64,000 bases of DNA. It comes from Sambucus nigra (taxonomy: Eukaryota; Streptophyta; Magnoliopsida; Dipsacales; Adoxaceae). The stretch covers positions 541,699,467 through 541,763,466 of the forward strand of contig OX422213.1 of the NCBI GenBank assembly GCA_949130495.1, written 5' to 3'. This document shows, piece after piece, positions 44,925-55,950 of the stretch. Position 1 is the stretch's first letter, and each line of letters begins with the position of its first letter. The notes under the pieces are model-generated. The model had not been told where the DNA came from, searched no databases, and saw only the letters and a list, made by a program, of their open reading frames with translations. Made by a program: the position numbers and the translations under genes.

Positions 44925-45690
44925 AATTAAAATTCTTGAAAAAGAAAATTCTGGTTTTAAATCCACTATGGATCTTTTGTAAACTATTCAAAATCAAAGA
45001 TATTTCTTTCGTGAGAAACTTGTGGACATGGACTGTGATTTTAGAAAATTAGAATTGTCCAAGAACGAGAGTGACAATAAAGTAGAGAAATAATTAGAGG
45101 ACTTAAATAATTCTACGGTTAATGTTTGTGATGTAGAGGATAGTGTTTTGATCAATAATTTTAAGGCACGTGAGAAGACTCTTAGGGATAAATTTTCTTT
45201 CATTAAGGGGGCGAGATAACCTTCTAATAAAGATTAAAAATATGATGAAGGAGTCCCTAAATTTAGAAGAGTCTAATTATTTACTTGAGTCTAAACTTTT
45301 GAAGTTAAAAGATAATTTAAAAGACTCAACTAGTGTTGGTAGTAATGGCTCTAGCTCATAATGCTTCAAGTCTTAAATCTAGGACCACAATTTATTTTAG
45401 TGGGTCAATCGGATCCAAGGATGGTAGAAAATGTCTAACCATTGGTAACATTTTATCGAGTTTACACATGTTCTCATTGTGGTAGGAAAGGTCACCTTAG
45501 TCAATTTTATTTTGATCTTGGAAGAGGTCCTAGGAAGTTGAAGTCTAGTGTCCCATTGGTTCCCAAAATCGCTATTGGTCGTTTCACATTTATTTGGGTT
45601 AGGAAATTGATTTTAGAGGCGCTAGATGTTAGACTTGTTGATTCTCACATGCTTTCACACGATCCTTCTCCTGCCATATCTTATAGATGA
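44925..45690 (+). pseudogene. SIRE-like copia gag, truncated and frameshifted
   Basis: Downstream of the CACTA the plus strand encodes charged, coiled-coil-like peptide (45000-45360; for example LLESKLLKLKDNLKDSTSVG). A knuckle, CSHCGRKGHLSQFYFDLGR, follows at about 45469-45525, with Y in place of the last Cys of CCHC. After that comes IWVRK, similar to SIRE/Maximus-type Gag. Its 5' portion lies before the CACTA at about 30836-30953 (around MGTHSFDGLNHLNLKFTK). Stops at 45090 and elsewhere break it. Confidence 0.65.
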
Positions 45691-47243
45691 TTGCTTGCAT
45701 AATTTTTTTTATCATACTCTAGTTATGCTTCATGATATATTCTTGCTAGTGTTATGACATACATATCTTTTGTATTATATTTTTCTTTTATTGAGTCATA
45801 TTTGAAAAATACAAAAAGATTTTATTTTGAATTTTTTTTAAAAATACAAAATGATTTTCGGTTTTTGTGTATTTTAGTTTTACACATTTGGTGTGGCATA
45901 TTGGTGTGTTTGAATCCAATTAACTCTGCAATTTTGATGTCGCTAAGACATTTGATTATGATCTTAGATACTTAGATTGATCTTAACCATGTTTACGGTG
46001 TTATTTCAAATTTGATTTGCTTTACGAATTCGACTTTGTATATGTCTCTGTTGAATTGTAACTTCACTATTTACAGTTGATCTTGGTGAGATGTTCTTCC
46101 ATCAATTTCGTCATCTACATATTTATGTGACTATAGGGGGGTTGTGAATGTAAGACATGTCGCCTGTGAGAGTTTATTTACTATTGAAAAAATATAAGTG
46201 GACACGGAAAAAGGGCCGCGAGAGACAGATTGACTCGTTGTGAAAGGCACCATTTGAAAAGTACACTAGAAAAAATTAAGGCAATAAAAAAGCCAAATAT
46301 GCCAAAAAGAGGCCAACATAGTTTATTTTGATTGATCATTCAAAAGAAATCACTTTAAAAGAAAAAGGAAAGGAAAAGAATAGAAAATATGATCATGTTT
46401 ATATTTTGAGGTAGTTTAGTTGAATATCAACGAATTTCTATAATGAATCCTAGTTATGCTTATTTTGTCATGACTCTATTGATTTGTAGAATCATCAATA
46501 ATCTAGGCTCGTGTGCATTATGCTTATTTTATTCATTAAGTTCAATTACATTTGTCAATTGAGGCTAAAGCTTAGTTCGATAAAGTTATGCGGTCAATTA
46601 GAACTTCTTGAACAAATTTGACTATTCGGGTTGTAATTCATTTGTGTCTAGTTCACGCCCATTCATTCCATCCCACACGTTTAGACATATCGATACTATG
46701 CTAGTGTGTAAAGCTTATGTATTTTGTGTCATATTTTGTGGTCATTTATACATATATATGTGTGCCAAATTTTCTTTGATATATTTTGCATATACTATAT
46801 ATAATATTGTATGTTGTATTTGTGAAATTTTCTTTTCTTAAGAAAAATTAAAAATTACAAAAACAGTTGGTTGTGTTTGCCTTTGAGATGATCATTACAC
46901 ATGCTTAATTTATATCTTTTTATGATGATGTCTTATCTTCTACGTGGTGCTTCGTATTTCATGTTTATGTTTCTACTTCTTTGTCTATTTCGGATAAAAA
47001 CAACGGGGAGAACAAATAAAAAATGAGTTTTGATGAGTTTGACTTATGGGGGAGAATCGATTTATGAGTTTTACTTTATTTCAAACTTGATGCGTCACGA
47101 GGGTATATGTTTCTTATTGCATGTGTGTACATTTCTCTTTTGGAAAAACTCAAGAAGATTAAAAGATTAAGGGAAGAAAAAAAAATAAGAAGAAGTTTGA
47201 AGATAAAGAGACTTATGTCATTCCATTCATGGGTTAGGAAGGG
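45691..47243. other. Remainder of the SIRE-like element, no pol domains
   Basis: AT-rich, with short Phe/Tyr/Cys-rich frames (46608-46841 and others) lacking domains. GACTTATGGGGGAGAA near 47042 and the tract just before 47244 are purine-rich, as in 3' parts of SIRE-type elements. Protease, integrase, RT and RNase H appear deleted. Confidence 0.6.
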
Positions 47244-48165
47244 TGTTAGAATTTTTGACTCCCCAACATTCCGTAAAGGTATAAAATAATTTAAAGTTAA
47301 CTAACATAATTATGTTTGGGATGTTTACTTTTATAAAAAATGAACCGAAGATTTTTTATTTTCAAAAAGGAATATATTTTTTTTTAAATCTCGTTCAAAT
47401 GAGATTGCATATTGTTAGAAGATCATTTTATATGTTTTTCAAACGAGGTTCAAACGAGGGCTTACTGCATAAGATTTTTTTAATGTCGTTAGAAACGATA
47501 CACATCTCGTTCAAACGAGATGCTTATCTCGTTAGAACGAAGTTTTGATATTGTTCGAATGACTGCACCGCCTCGAATTTTGTGAACGTCTTATAAAAAT
47601 CTGTTTCATGATCAGAATGTTTAAGTCTTTCGTCAGATTCATTTCTGCATAACTTTTACGAAATTTCTTCTTATTTTAGTATTCCATAACATTGTTTAAT
47701 TCACAAACTAACATCCTGAATATTTAGTTTTGTGAATTCCTTTAAACCCTAGAAATTTTTGTATCTTTGCATACACCTTGTGGAGAAGGCATCCATGGCT
47801 AATTTGTGAAAGCTGAGGGAACTCATTGCAAAAGACAAACACTGAGGCTAAAGAGGGAGGAATGCGATCTTGTGATCTTGAGATGATCATAGTTATTCTT
47901 TAGAGACTTGAGAAGATTATCGCATTATACTTGTGGTGGATATCAATGAGTAATGTAAGTCGATTGTCTTATAGATTTTTAAACTGAATAAAAGGTTTTA
48001 CTCGAAAAGGATTCTTTCCTTAAACCTTGTCTTCATTGAATGCTTGGTTTACTTTATATGTTTTATCACATAGTTGCATGTTTAGGATAACAAGATAAAA
48101 TCTATTTAAAATTTGATTACGCACTCTCAAATTGGAATCCTCGTTGAGCCCGTACTTATTCTGCA
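47244..48165 (+). repeat. 3' LTR of the SIRE-like copia element
   Basis: TGTTAGAATTTTTGACTCCC to TTATTCTGCA, preceded by GGTTAGGAAGGG. It aligns with 27078-27974 with substantial divergence and several indels, so this element is older than the insertions it contains. The frame at 47312-47548 lies in it. Confidence 0.78.
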
Positions 48166-48177
48166 TTTAGAGTTATT

Positions 48178-48420
48178 TATGCCTAATATCCACAGTTGTG
48201 AGGCAAAATGAAAATCGAATAATTATGTGGTAATCACATAAGAATTTTAATTCCATAAAATTTAATAAATGGTGAGACACCAAACAATATATGCAAAAGT
48301 TGGTCATTTATTTTAACTAAATTTATTACTTTATAAAATTCTAACCTAGTTAATTTAATCCCAACAATATCCGTCTTAATTGAATTTAATGGAACAACAT
48401 CACATTTTATAATTATTCAA
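48178..48420. repeat. Repeat B, copy 2
   Basis: Starts TTATGCCTAATATCCACAGT and parallels 26549-26810 for about 240 bp. It begins 12 bp after the 3' LTR, whereas copy 1 ends about 270 bp before the 5' LTR. Confidence 0.78.
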
Positions 48421-49589
48421 TTCTATTTATTAAATTAAATTGGAGATGGTGATCACAAAAAATAAATGCAAAGAATTAAATCACGTGATTTCATCAGATT
48501 TCATGTGAAGACCCTTGTGAGAAAAGTCACGGCTCCTCAAACTTAAAAATTCACTAATTCAAAAATTAGGATTTACACATGTTTATACACAACTTAAATT
48601 CACGACTTGATATATTATCGAAACATCTTCCCTTTCCGTGCTTCCTGATCCCTTTGCAACTTATGCACTATTCTTGGATGAGACCCCCAATAACTCTTCG
48701 CAACTATCCAATCTCGGTATCCATCGATCTTTGTTGGGATCATATTATCTACGGTTTAACATTTATTCTCAAAGATCTTTTACAAACACTCATAAAAGTT
48801 TATGACTTTATGTGCCTTTAGGAAGAATAAGGCTATAGCCTAAAAAAACATCTCATCATTCGAACGAGAATGTACTTCATATGAACATGTTAGGCATCTC
48901 GCCCGAACGAGACATCTAATCGACATTGTATGAAGCTGGTTGATTTCCATGATATTTTTCACCTAAATCTCGTATAAAACAAGATTCATGATATGACATA
49001 ATGACTCATATACTTAAATCAATATTTTTCCAAATATAATATGTCAATGAAATTTTTTATCATAATAACAATTAATTTTAATTTGACATAAAATTATGAG
49101 TAACATATAGTCTTCCAAATTTTCTAATGCCTTAAATGGTTGCTAGCATTGAGAGATGCGTTATAAGCTTTGTTAATAAGGTGGCACGCAATTAACAAAA
49201 CAATTTTTTGTTAAAGTTTACTTAGAGAACTAAAATTACCATTTCTTATTTCGACTCACTGTGGTGGAGAAGTAATATGGTTCATAACATATTCATACGA
49301 ACAAATGTTCATCATATGATTTTTTTATGAATTATATTTTTTCATATAAATGAATATTAAAATTCATATGATAAACATATATTCGTATGAAATCATTCGA
49401 ATTTCAAATAATCTTATTAACTCAAAATCACATACGTACGAATTTTTGTTATTCTTATGAATTGATTTGATCAAATTTTATACTTTCATTTTATCGTTCC
49501 GATGTACTAAACAAGTAAAATTACCTAATTTTATTTGGAGACTCATGTATTTAGTGTTACTTTTAAAGATTCATATGTACCCACTCTTA
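48421..49589. other. AT-rich stretch, no gene recognised
   Basis: No domain in any frame. At 48848-48920, motifs like TTCGAACGAGA echo the CTCGTTCGAACGAG motifs of the LTRs at 27078 and 47244. Many CATATGAA/TTCATATG half-palindromes lie at 49270-49470. Confidence 0.5.
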
Positions 49590-49879
49590 TATTTTTATTT
49601 TTGGATCAATTATCAAAAAGTCCATCAAACATGCTTTAATACACATTTAGTCAAAGCATTTTTATTTTGTTCCAAAAAGTCCTTCAAACACCTATTTAAC
49701 CAATATATTCTTATTTTTAAAGATCTGTGCTAGCGGCATTCTTGTCCCCCCCCCCCCCAGCCCGTCGGAGCTCCTTTTTTTTTAGTGTTTTTACGTGGTG
49801 AGGGACATTTGGTACAAAATAAAAATATTTGGACTAAACGTATATTAAAAAATATTTGAGGAACTATTTAATATATGCC
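49590..49879. mobile_element. MITE copy 1 with long inverted repeats
   Basis: The left arm (about 49602-49685: CAAAAAGTCC, AATACACATTTAGTCAAAGC, TTTTATTTTGTTCCAAAAAG) is inverted in the right arm (about 49803-49879: ACATTTGGTACAAAATAAAA, TTGGACTAAACGTATATT). Related to 51163-51396. A poly-C run (49747-49759) sits in the loop. The far left edge is uncertain. Confidence 0.75.
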
Positions 49880-50737
49880 CAAGGGCGGAGCTAGGTGAGG
49901 CCGAGAGGGGGCTGAGCCCCCATGGAATTTTTAAAAAAAAATAGAAAAGTAGGTATATAAAAATATTTGGGGTAAAAATTGCAATACTAAAGTTTTGGGG
50001 TTATTTTTACAAATAAACAGAGTATCAGCCAATTGTTAAAGACCTAAAAAACTCTCATTTTTCAAAGTTTGAAACAGAGTGGCGGCATCACGGCAAGCAC
50101 ACATGTTTTCCTCTCGTCTCATTTTTCAAAGTTTGTTTATTTAGTATATATGCTAAATATATTTGATTGGTGATTATGTTTGTATTAATTTTATGCCTTT
50201 AGTTTTTCGGGGAATATTAATGAACCTAATTATATATTTATTTAGGGTTTTAAAATTTTTATTTAGTTAGGGTTTTCAATTTTAGGGGTATTAGAGTTAG
50301 TATTTAGAGTTAAAATTGGGGTTAATATAATTTCATCATGTTATTATGCTATTAATTTTAGAGGATATTGTATTGATGTTATGTAATGCTATTACTTTTT
50401 GTTATGGGATATTAATGACCCTAATTTTTTTTGGTCAAATCAATCAACTTATGGAGAGTTTTTTTTTAAAGAAAATTGTAGTCGACACCCACACCCACTC
50501 ACGACTCAAGTCACCCCACTGCTCTCCAGCGCAATTTTTATTTGCGCTTCTATTTTTAGGGTTTAAATTTTTTAATCAAATATTTTTTTTCTCTTTCTAA
50601 ATAAATATTTTAATAATTATTTGGTAAATGCTTAAAAATAACTTTAAAAAAAATCGGCTCGGGGCCTCCTGCGCCCAAACCCCCAGAAGTTGCCATTTAA
50701 TTACCCCCACTCTCGACAAATCCTGGTTACGTCCCTG
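49880..50737. mobile_element. hAT-type non-autonomous transposon
   Basis: Exact 8 bp target duplication TATATGCC at 49872-49879 and 50738-50745. Terminal inverted repeats are CAAGGGCGGAGCTAGG and, inverted, CAGGGACGTAACCAGG, close to the CAGGGGCGGAGCCAGG ends of many plant hAT elements. 858 bp with no transposase. The frame at 50346-50600 has no domain. Confidence 0.9.
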
Positions 50738-51162
50738 TATATGCCCATTTATTTTTTAGTTGTTCGTCATATCATAATATCTATGTAACAAATGTCTTTC
50801 GCTTTGAGAAGTGGTAATAAGATGATTGCGGGATATTTTAGATGATTATGAGACTTAAAATAATTTGAGCGCCTAATAAAATTTTGAACATTAGACAAAA
50901 TTCGAAAAAATTAATTATATTTTACTATTTTTTTTACAATTATGGTGGATGCTCTTATGAGTTGTTCCCCATATCAATATAACGACGCAGAAAGTAGTGA
51001 AGTGTGCGTATCTACAGGCATTTAACAGAGAATAAAAAATACTTAGGGTCCGTTTGATTCGAGATGAAATACTTTTAATTGCGGTAAAAAGTATTATGAT
51101 AAAATATTTTTTTGCATATTTAAATTAATTTCTTATTGAATTAATATTGTGAATAAGCATAG

Positions 51163-51396
51163 GGGCATATACCAAATAGTCCCTCGAACTTTTTTTAATG
51201 CACGTTTAGTCCAAGCCTTTTTATTTTGCACCAAAAAGTCATTCATCATGTCAAAAAGGCTTTACCATGCCGATGACGTGGACCTTTAAAAATAAGAGAA
51301 TAAAAGACTTTTTGGTACAAAATAAAAGGCTTGGACTAAATGTGTATTAAAAAATATTTGAGAAACTTTTTGGTATTTGATCTATAAGTATATGCT
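51163..51396. mobile_element. MITE copy 2 with long inverted repeats
   Basis: The left arm GGGCATATACCAAATAGTCC...TTTAGTCCAAGCC is inverted as GGCTTGGACTAAATGTG...GGTATTTGATCTATAAGTATATGCTC. Same family as 49590-49879. Non-coding, about 234 bp. Confidence 0.82.
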
Positions 51397-51953
51397 CAAT
51401 AATTATAAAACTTTAAATAAAAAATAAAAAATTTAAATTTAAATAAGTGAAATATATTTCATTATATTAGTTTTTTACCGTGTTTAAATCACTGTTCTAA
51501 AAACCCCGCCTAGGCTTGAGGCTTAGGAGAAACCCCCTGCCTTAAGCTTTTTACGCCTTATTCTTAGTAAAACCTTTAGGCCCCGTTTGTTTGTCAAGAA
51601 AGTTAAGTGGAAAAATGATTCATGGAATAAGTGAAGTGAAGTGAAGTAAAGAAAAAAGAAAACTATTTTCTTGTGTGTGTTTGGTTAATAGGAGGAAAAC
51701 TGCAGGAAAATTATAAATAAAAAAATAAAAAATTATATACATATACACATATATAATTATAATTTTATAATAAATATGAGTATTATATATTTCTTATTTC
51801 AATCACTACAATATATGATGTAAATTGATAAACATCCTTTAACACAAACATTAGTAAATATAAATAAAATATTATGAACTTTTAATTCGTAAAAATATCA
51901 ATATATAGCATATTATTATGAATACATATTGGTACATATTTTAGCACTAGTTG

Positions 51954-51978
51954 TAACAACAACAACAACAAAAACAAC

Positions 51979-52047
<69 letters not shown>

Positions 52048-52057
52048 TATTATTATA

Positions 52058-52114
<57 letters not shown>

Positions 52115-52115
52115 A
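51954..52115. repeat. (AAC)n(AAT)n(ATT)n microsatellite
   Basis: AAC units pass into about 22 AAT units, then switch polarity to ATT units, so the tract is self-complementary. Long Ile- or Asn-only frames across it are artefacts. Confidence 0.97.
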
Positions 52116-52187
52116 CTATGAAGCACGAACATTTCTCCAGAGGTAATGTACCCGTGTCGAACACTCCAGACACGCGTATGACACTTA

Positions 52188-52190
<3 letters not shown>

Positions 52191-52280
<90 letters not shown>
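52191..52280. repeat. (CT)n(TA)n(GA)n microsatellite
   Basis: CT run, TA run and GA run in succession, a palindromic arrangement adjoining the left arm of the foldback. Confidence 0.97.
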
Positions 52281-52281
<1 letters not shown>

Positions 52282-52656
52282 AGCTCCTGTGCACACTAAG
52301 TTTGCACATTACTTTTTTAAAGTAGTAAACAAAATATTTTTGATTTTATTTTTTTTGTGTGATATTTAAACATTTCAAGGAACCCATATAAAAAAAATCA
52401 GCTCAAAAAAACTTTTTTTGCTAGTTTTAAAAAATCGGTCAAACTTTCTATGCTTTTAAGCGCTTTAAAAACTGCGAAAGTTTGACCGATTTTTTAAAAA
52501 TAGCAAAAAAAGTTTTTTTCAGCTAATTTTTTTTATGTGAGTCCGTTGAAATGTTAAAATATCACATAAAAAAATTGGTGTGCGCAAGCACTCAAAAATA
52601 TTTTTTTTACTACTTTAAAAAAGTAATGTGCAAACTTAGTGTGTACAGGCCCTGCC
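52279..52656. repeat. Foldback sequence with arms of about 170-180 bp
   Basis: The left arm 52279-52448 (GCTCCTGTGCACACTAAGTT ... CGGTCAAACTTTC) is the reverse complement of the right arm 52476-52656 with few mismatches and a small indel. The loop of about 27 bp contains GCTTTTAAGCGC. Microsatellites adjoin both outer ends. Likely a MITE inserted in a TA/CT repeat, or the core of the Harbinger-like element. Confidence 0.9.
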
Positions 52657-52673
52657 TCTCTCTCTCTCTCTCG

Positions 52674-52739
<66 letters not shown>

Positions 52740-52740
52740 A
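52655..52740. repeat. (CT)n(TA)n(GT)n microsatellite
   Basis: Mirrors the left-hand tract at 52191-52280, then passes into (GT)n. Confidence 0.97.
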
Positions 52741-53333
52741 TTTATAATTTTCAATAAATTTATTTTTCGTCGTGTCTCTACCGTGTCGTATCCTAATTTT
52801 TTTAGATTTTTCGTGACAGCATGTCCGGGTCGTGTCGGACACGACACCCATATCCGTGTCCGTGCTTTATAGAATAATATTAATAATAATTATTATTATT
52901 ATTATTATTATAAAAGTAAAAATAAAAATAATATTAATAATAATTTATATGGTAATATAATAATTTTTCTTGAACTTTCCTGCAGAATCTTGGATCTTTG
53001 GCAGGATGTGTTTTGTGAAAAAAATTTAGGATCACTTTCTAACAACTCTCCTGCTAATCAAACGCAACAAAAAGTGCAGGAAAGTTATTTTCTTTCATTT
53101 TTTCTTCCTGACAAACAAACATAGCCTTAAGGGGCACTTTTTTCTAAAAATAACAATGCTTTAGTGAAATGATATCACATTTTAAAGAATTTTTTTACTA
53201 ATCGAACCATTATCTCATCCAAAATAATCAAATAATATTGATTAAAAAATATTAATATATTAAGAAGACCGAAATACTTTTTCACATTTTTTTACACTTA
53301 AAATCCGTATAAACTTATAAGACTCAAGACTTA

Positions 53334-53769
53334 TGCCTCGTTTGCGAGTTCTATTTTTGGAGAGAAAAGAAAGGAAAGGAAGAGAAAGTGTATTTCCTTT
53401 TCTTCGTTTGGGAGTTTAAGTAGGAAAGAAAGTGACTTTCTCTCGTTTGGAAGTTTAAAAAGAGAGAAAAGAAATGAAAATTTTTAAAAAACTTTCTCTT
53501 CCTTTCTCTCCAAAACTTTCTTTCCAAATCGGAAAGAAATGGAGAGAAAGGAAAGTTTTTTAATGAATTGTTCCTTCTTCCTCTTAAAAAAAAATATTTT
53601 CCTTCCAAACTCCCAAACGGAAGAAAGAAAATTATTTTCTTTTCTCTCTCAAACTCCTTTCTCTTCTCTTCTTTTCTTTTCTCTCCTATTAACTTTTTTT
53701 TCTTTTCTTTTCTCTCCTAGTAAAATTTTCCTTTCCTTTTTTTTCTCTTCCAAACTTCGAAACGAGACC
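53334..53769. mobile_element. Harbinger-like MITE, purine/pyrimidine-rich
   Basis: TTA at 53331-53333 and 53770-53772 flank ends TGCCTCGTTTGCGAGTT and, inverted, GGTCTCGTTTCGAAGTT. The interior is dominated by GGAAAG/CTTTCC tracts, so the frames at 53351-53608 and 53539-53790 are compositional. 436 bp. Confidence 0.72.
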
Positions 53770-53887
53770 TTAATGTCCAAACTTAGATGACCTCGCATAT
53801 TTTAAACATTGGTTTAAACATATTTTGGTACGAATCAAACGGGCCTAAAACAAGGGGCAGTTTCCATGTGTAGGAATTGATAAGAAA

Positions 53888-54184
53888 GTGGCGGCACAGC
53901 TAGCGGTCTTGATGAGTTCATGTGTCTTTCATAGCAATCTTCTGGGTCTGGCATTAGGCTGTTCTAGAGAGAGTGTAGCCCGGATCAATGATATCCACAT
54001 ACTCAAACTAGTGGATCCCACTGAGCAATGTGGAGCCAAGCTACTTGACGATGGTTTTCACTATGATTGCGAGGATATTTATGGTGGGGATTTGATATTT
54101 CCCCATCTAGAAAGGGTACAAAGGTTGATTCATTATACTAAAATATTTTGTTGGGGAACTGTCTATTGTAATCGAAACCAATAG
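53888..54184 (+). CDS. Unidentified 98-codon ORF, possible host-gene fragment
   Basis: Starts MAAQLAVLMSSCVFHSNLLG and includes GLALGCSRESVARINDIHIL, PTEQCGAKLLDDGFHYDCED and DLIFPHLERVQRLIHYTKIF. Base composition and amino-acid variety are unlike the surrounding AT-rich DNA, which suggests real coding ancestry. I do not recognise the family. The last dozen residues (FCWGTVYCNRNQ) and the adjoining CT/TA microsatellite suggest the true reading ends or splices before the stop. It may be an exon or retrocopied fragment of a host gene. No promoter or partner exons are evident. Confidence 0.45.
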   Translation: MAAQLAVLMSSCVFHSNLLGLALGCSRESVARINDIHILKLVDPTEQCGAKLLDDGFHYDCEDIYGGDLIFPHLERVQRLIHYTKIFCWGTVYCNRNQ

Positions 54185-54192
54185 TATTAAAG

Positions 54193-54195
<3 letters not shown>

Positions 54196-54268
<73 letters not shown>
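54196..54268. repeat. (CT)n(TA)n microsatellite
   Basis: CT run followed by TA run, the same compound type as at 52191. Confidence 0.97.
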
Positions 54269-54274
<6 letters not shown>

Positions 54275-55950
54275 AGTTATTTACTGTTTGGAATAAAGTT
54301 ACAAATCTTGTTAAATGAAATATATTATTTAAATATATTCTTAAAATTATATTATTTGAGCTTTGTTGCTTTGCTTGGATAAATTTTTGTTCTTCTTCTC
54401 GATTTTGATGCAATTATAATCTTCTCATTTGTGCGATGAAGAGTATTGTTAGAGCACGTTTAATATTTCAAATCTTTTGACTACCAAAGATAGTACTTCT
54501 TACCATTTTCTTTAAAACTCCGAACTTTATATAAATTAAGCACACCTATTTAATGTACTCTCTCAATCCTTATTAGTCTTTAACTCATTGTCATGAACGA
54601 ATTATGACAACAAATTAAGTTGTACAATCATTTTGTGGTTAAAAAAACTTAAAGTCACGGTTGCTTAACTTCAACTGCTATGACAACTATTTTCTTGTAA
54701 AATGACTATATTATTTAATATATACTTGATAATTCGCTAAATAGTCAATCTTAAATAGCACCTTCAATTCTATATGTATTCAATCATAATACAAATTATA
54801 TATATAACTTTGACATCAAGAACTTTTTTTGTTTTTGTTTTTGAAACATGCATTGCAGTAAGACAAAAATGGGATTGTTAATGCAAATAAAGGCAAACTC
54901 TACTAATAATATTTGAAAAGATGATAAGGTACATAAGATGTCATTTAAAAGCATAGTAAACAGTTAATTAAAAAAAAAACTAAAAACTAATTAACATGGG
55001 AACAAACTTATAATGAACCTCAAATTTTCCCTTCTAAAGCTTTTGCATTGGCATCATTCGAACACGACATTTAATGTAAACTTTAAATAAATGAACATTG
55101 CATAATAATTATTTTAAAAGTATTAAAAAATTTGGAAATTAAAAAAATATTCCCATTAAAAAACAAATTTTAAATAAAAAAATATTTCGAATAGATAAAA
55201 AAAATTTCCAATAAAAAACAGATTTTCAGTTAAAAAAAGATTTCATATTAAAATTAGGAAAGTACTAAAAAATCTACCTAAAAGGTAATATTTTTAAAGA
55301 GTCTGCAAAAAACTGAGTAAATACTTTAAAGAGTTTAAAAATTATATGGTGAAAAAAACTATTTTCAATAACAAAGTAGATTTCCAATTAAAAAAAATTC
55401 TAATAAAAATATTAAAAAAATTCAACAATTAACGAAAATCTGGAAAATACATAAAAAAAACAGAAAACGTGAATAAAAATATGTAAAATACATAAAAAGA
55501 ATAGAAAAAATATTAAATAAACTGAAAAAATATTTTAAAAAAATTTGCAAACTGAATGAATATTCTAAAAATTTTGAAAAAATACAGGAAAAAATGAATT
55601 CCCAATAAAAAAATATATTTTCAATAAAAAATCAAATTTATAATAAAACCAGAAAAATAAGAATAATGAAATGGAAAAAACATACATAAAATTCAATTTG
55701 AATCACACATGTTCAATGACACAAAACCCACATTCATGATTGGTGCAAAGAGAAACACAATCCTCATTTCCCTTACGACCTGCCATGGCGGGGCAAATTT
55801 GTCCGAAATGGGAAATTCTGTTTAAGCAACTCTTCCCAAATTGGAGGACATACCCTTATTAGCTCTGATTCAAACTTAAAGGCCCCATTTAGTTGTTCCA
55901 AAATTGTAAATTGGATCATTAATAAATTGATCCATTTACAAATTGATCCA
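54269..55950. other. AT-rich stretch, no gene seen; A-rich degenerate repeat
   Basis: No domain on either strand. 55140-55680 is very A-rich, with recurring CCAATAAAAAACAGATTTTC-like pieces that suggest a decayed minisatellite. Confidence 0.6.

Larger units (their letters stand above)
27078..48165 (+). mobile_element. SIRE-like Ty1/copia remnant enlarged by nested insertions
   Basis: Homologous direct repeats at about 27078-27974 and 47244-48165 have an initiator-Met-type primer site right after the first and a purine tract (GGTTAGGAAGGG) right before the second, as expected for LTRs. Between them are a non-autonomous LTR element (28130-30835), a CACTA (30954-44924) and gag sequence with a CCHC-like knuckle (to about 45690). 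No protease, integrase, RT or RNase H is present. Removing the insertions leaves about 4.4 kb. The outer target duplication could not be found, and the 5' edge of the first LTR is degraded. Confidence 0.72.
51579..53126. mobile_element. PIF/Harbinger-like element carrying microsatellites and a foldback
   Basis: Ends GGCCCCGTTTGTTTGTCA and, inverted, GGCTATGTTTGTTTGTCA, flanked by TTA (51576-51578 and 53127-53129), the 3 bp duplication typical of PIF/Harbinger and Tourist elements. Further inverted similarity lies inside the ends (CTGCAGGAAA). 1,548 bp with no transposase. The interior has an AAC/AAT/ATT microsatellite (51954-52115) and a foldback flanked by CT/TA/GA repeats (52191-52740). Confidence 0.8.

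Noticed and set aside
44483..45052. Overlapping frames on both strands rich in His/Arg/Asp
   Set aside because: They translate the subterminal CACTA repeats.
51916..52369. Frames of 126-146 codons, mostly Ile or Asn
   Set aside because: Pure translation of AAT/ATT, CT and TA microsatellites.
53351..53790. Phe/Ser/Lys-rich frames on both strands
   Set aside because: Compositional product of CTTTCC/GGAAAG tracts in a MITE.
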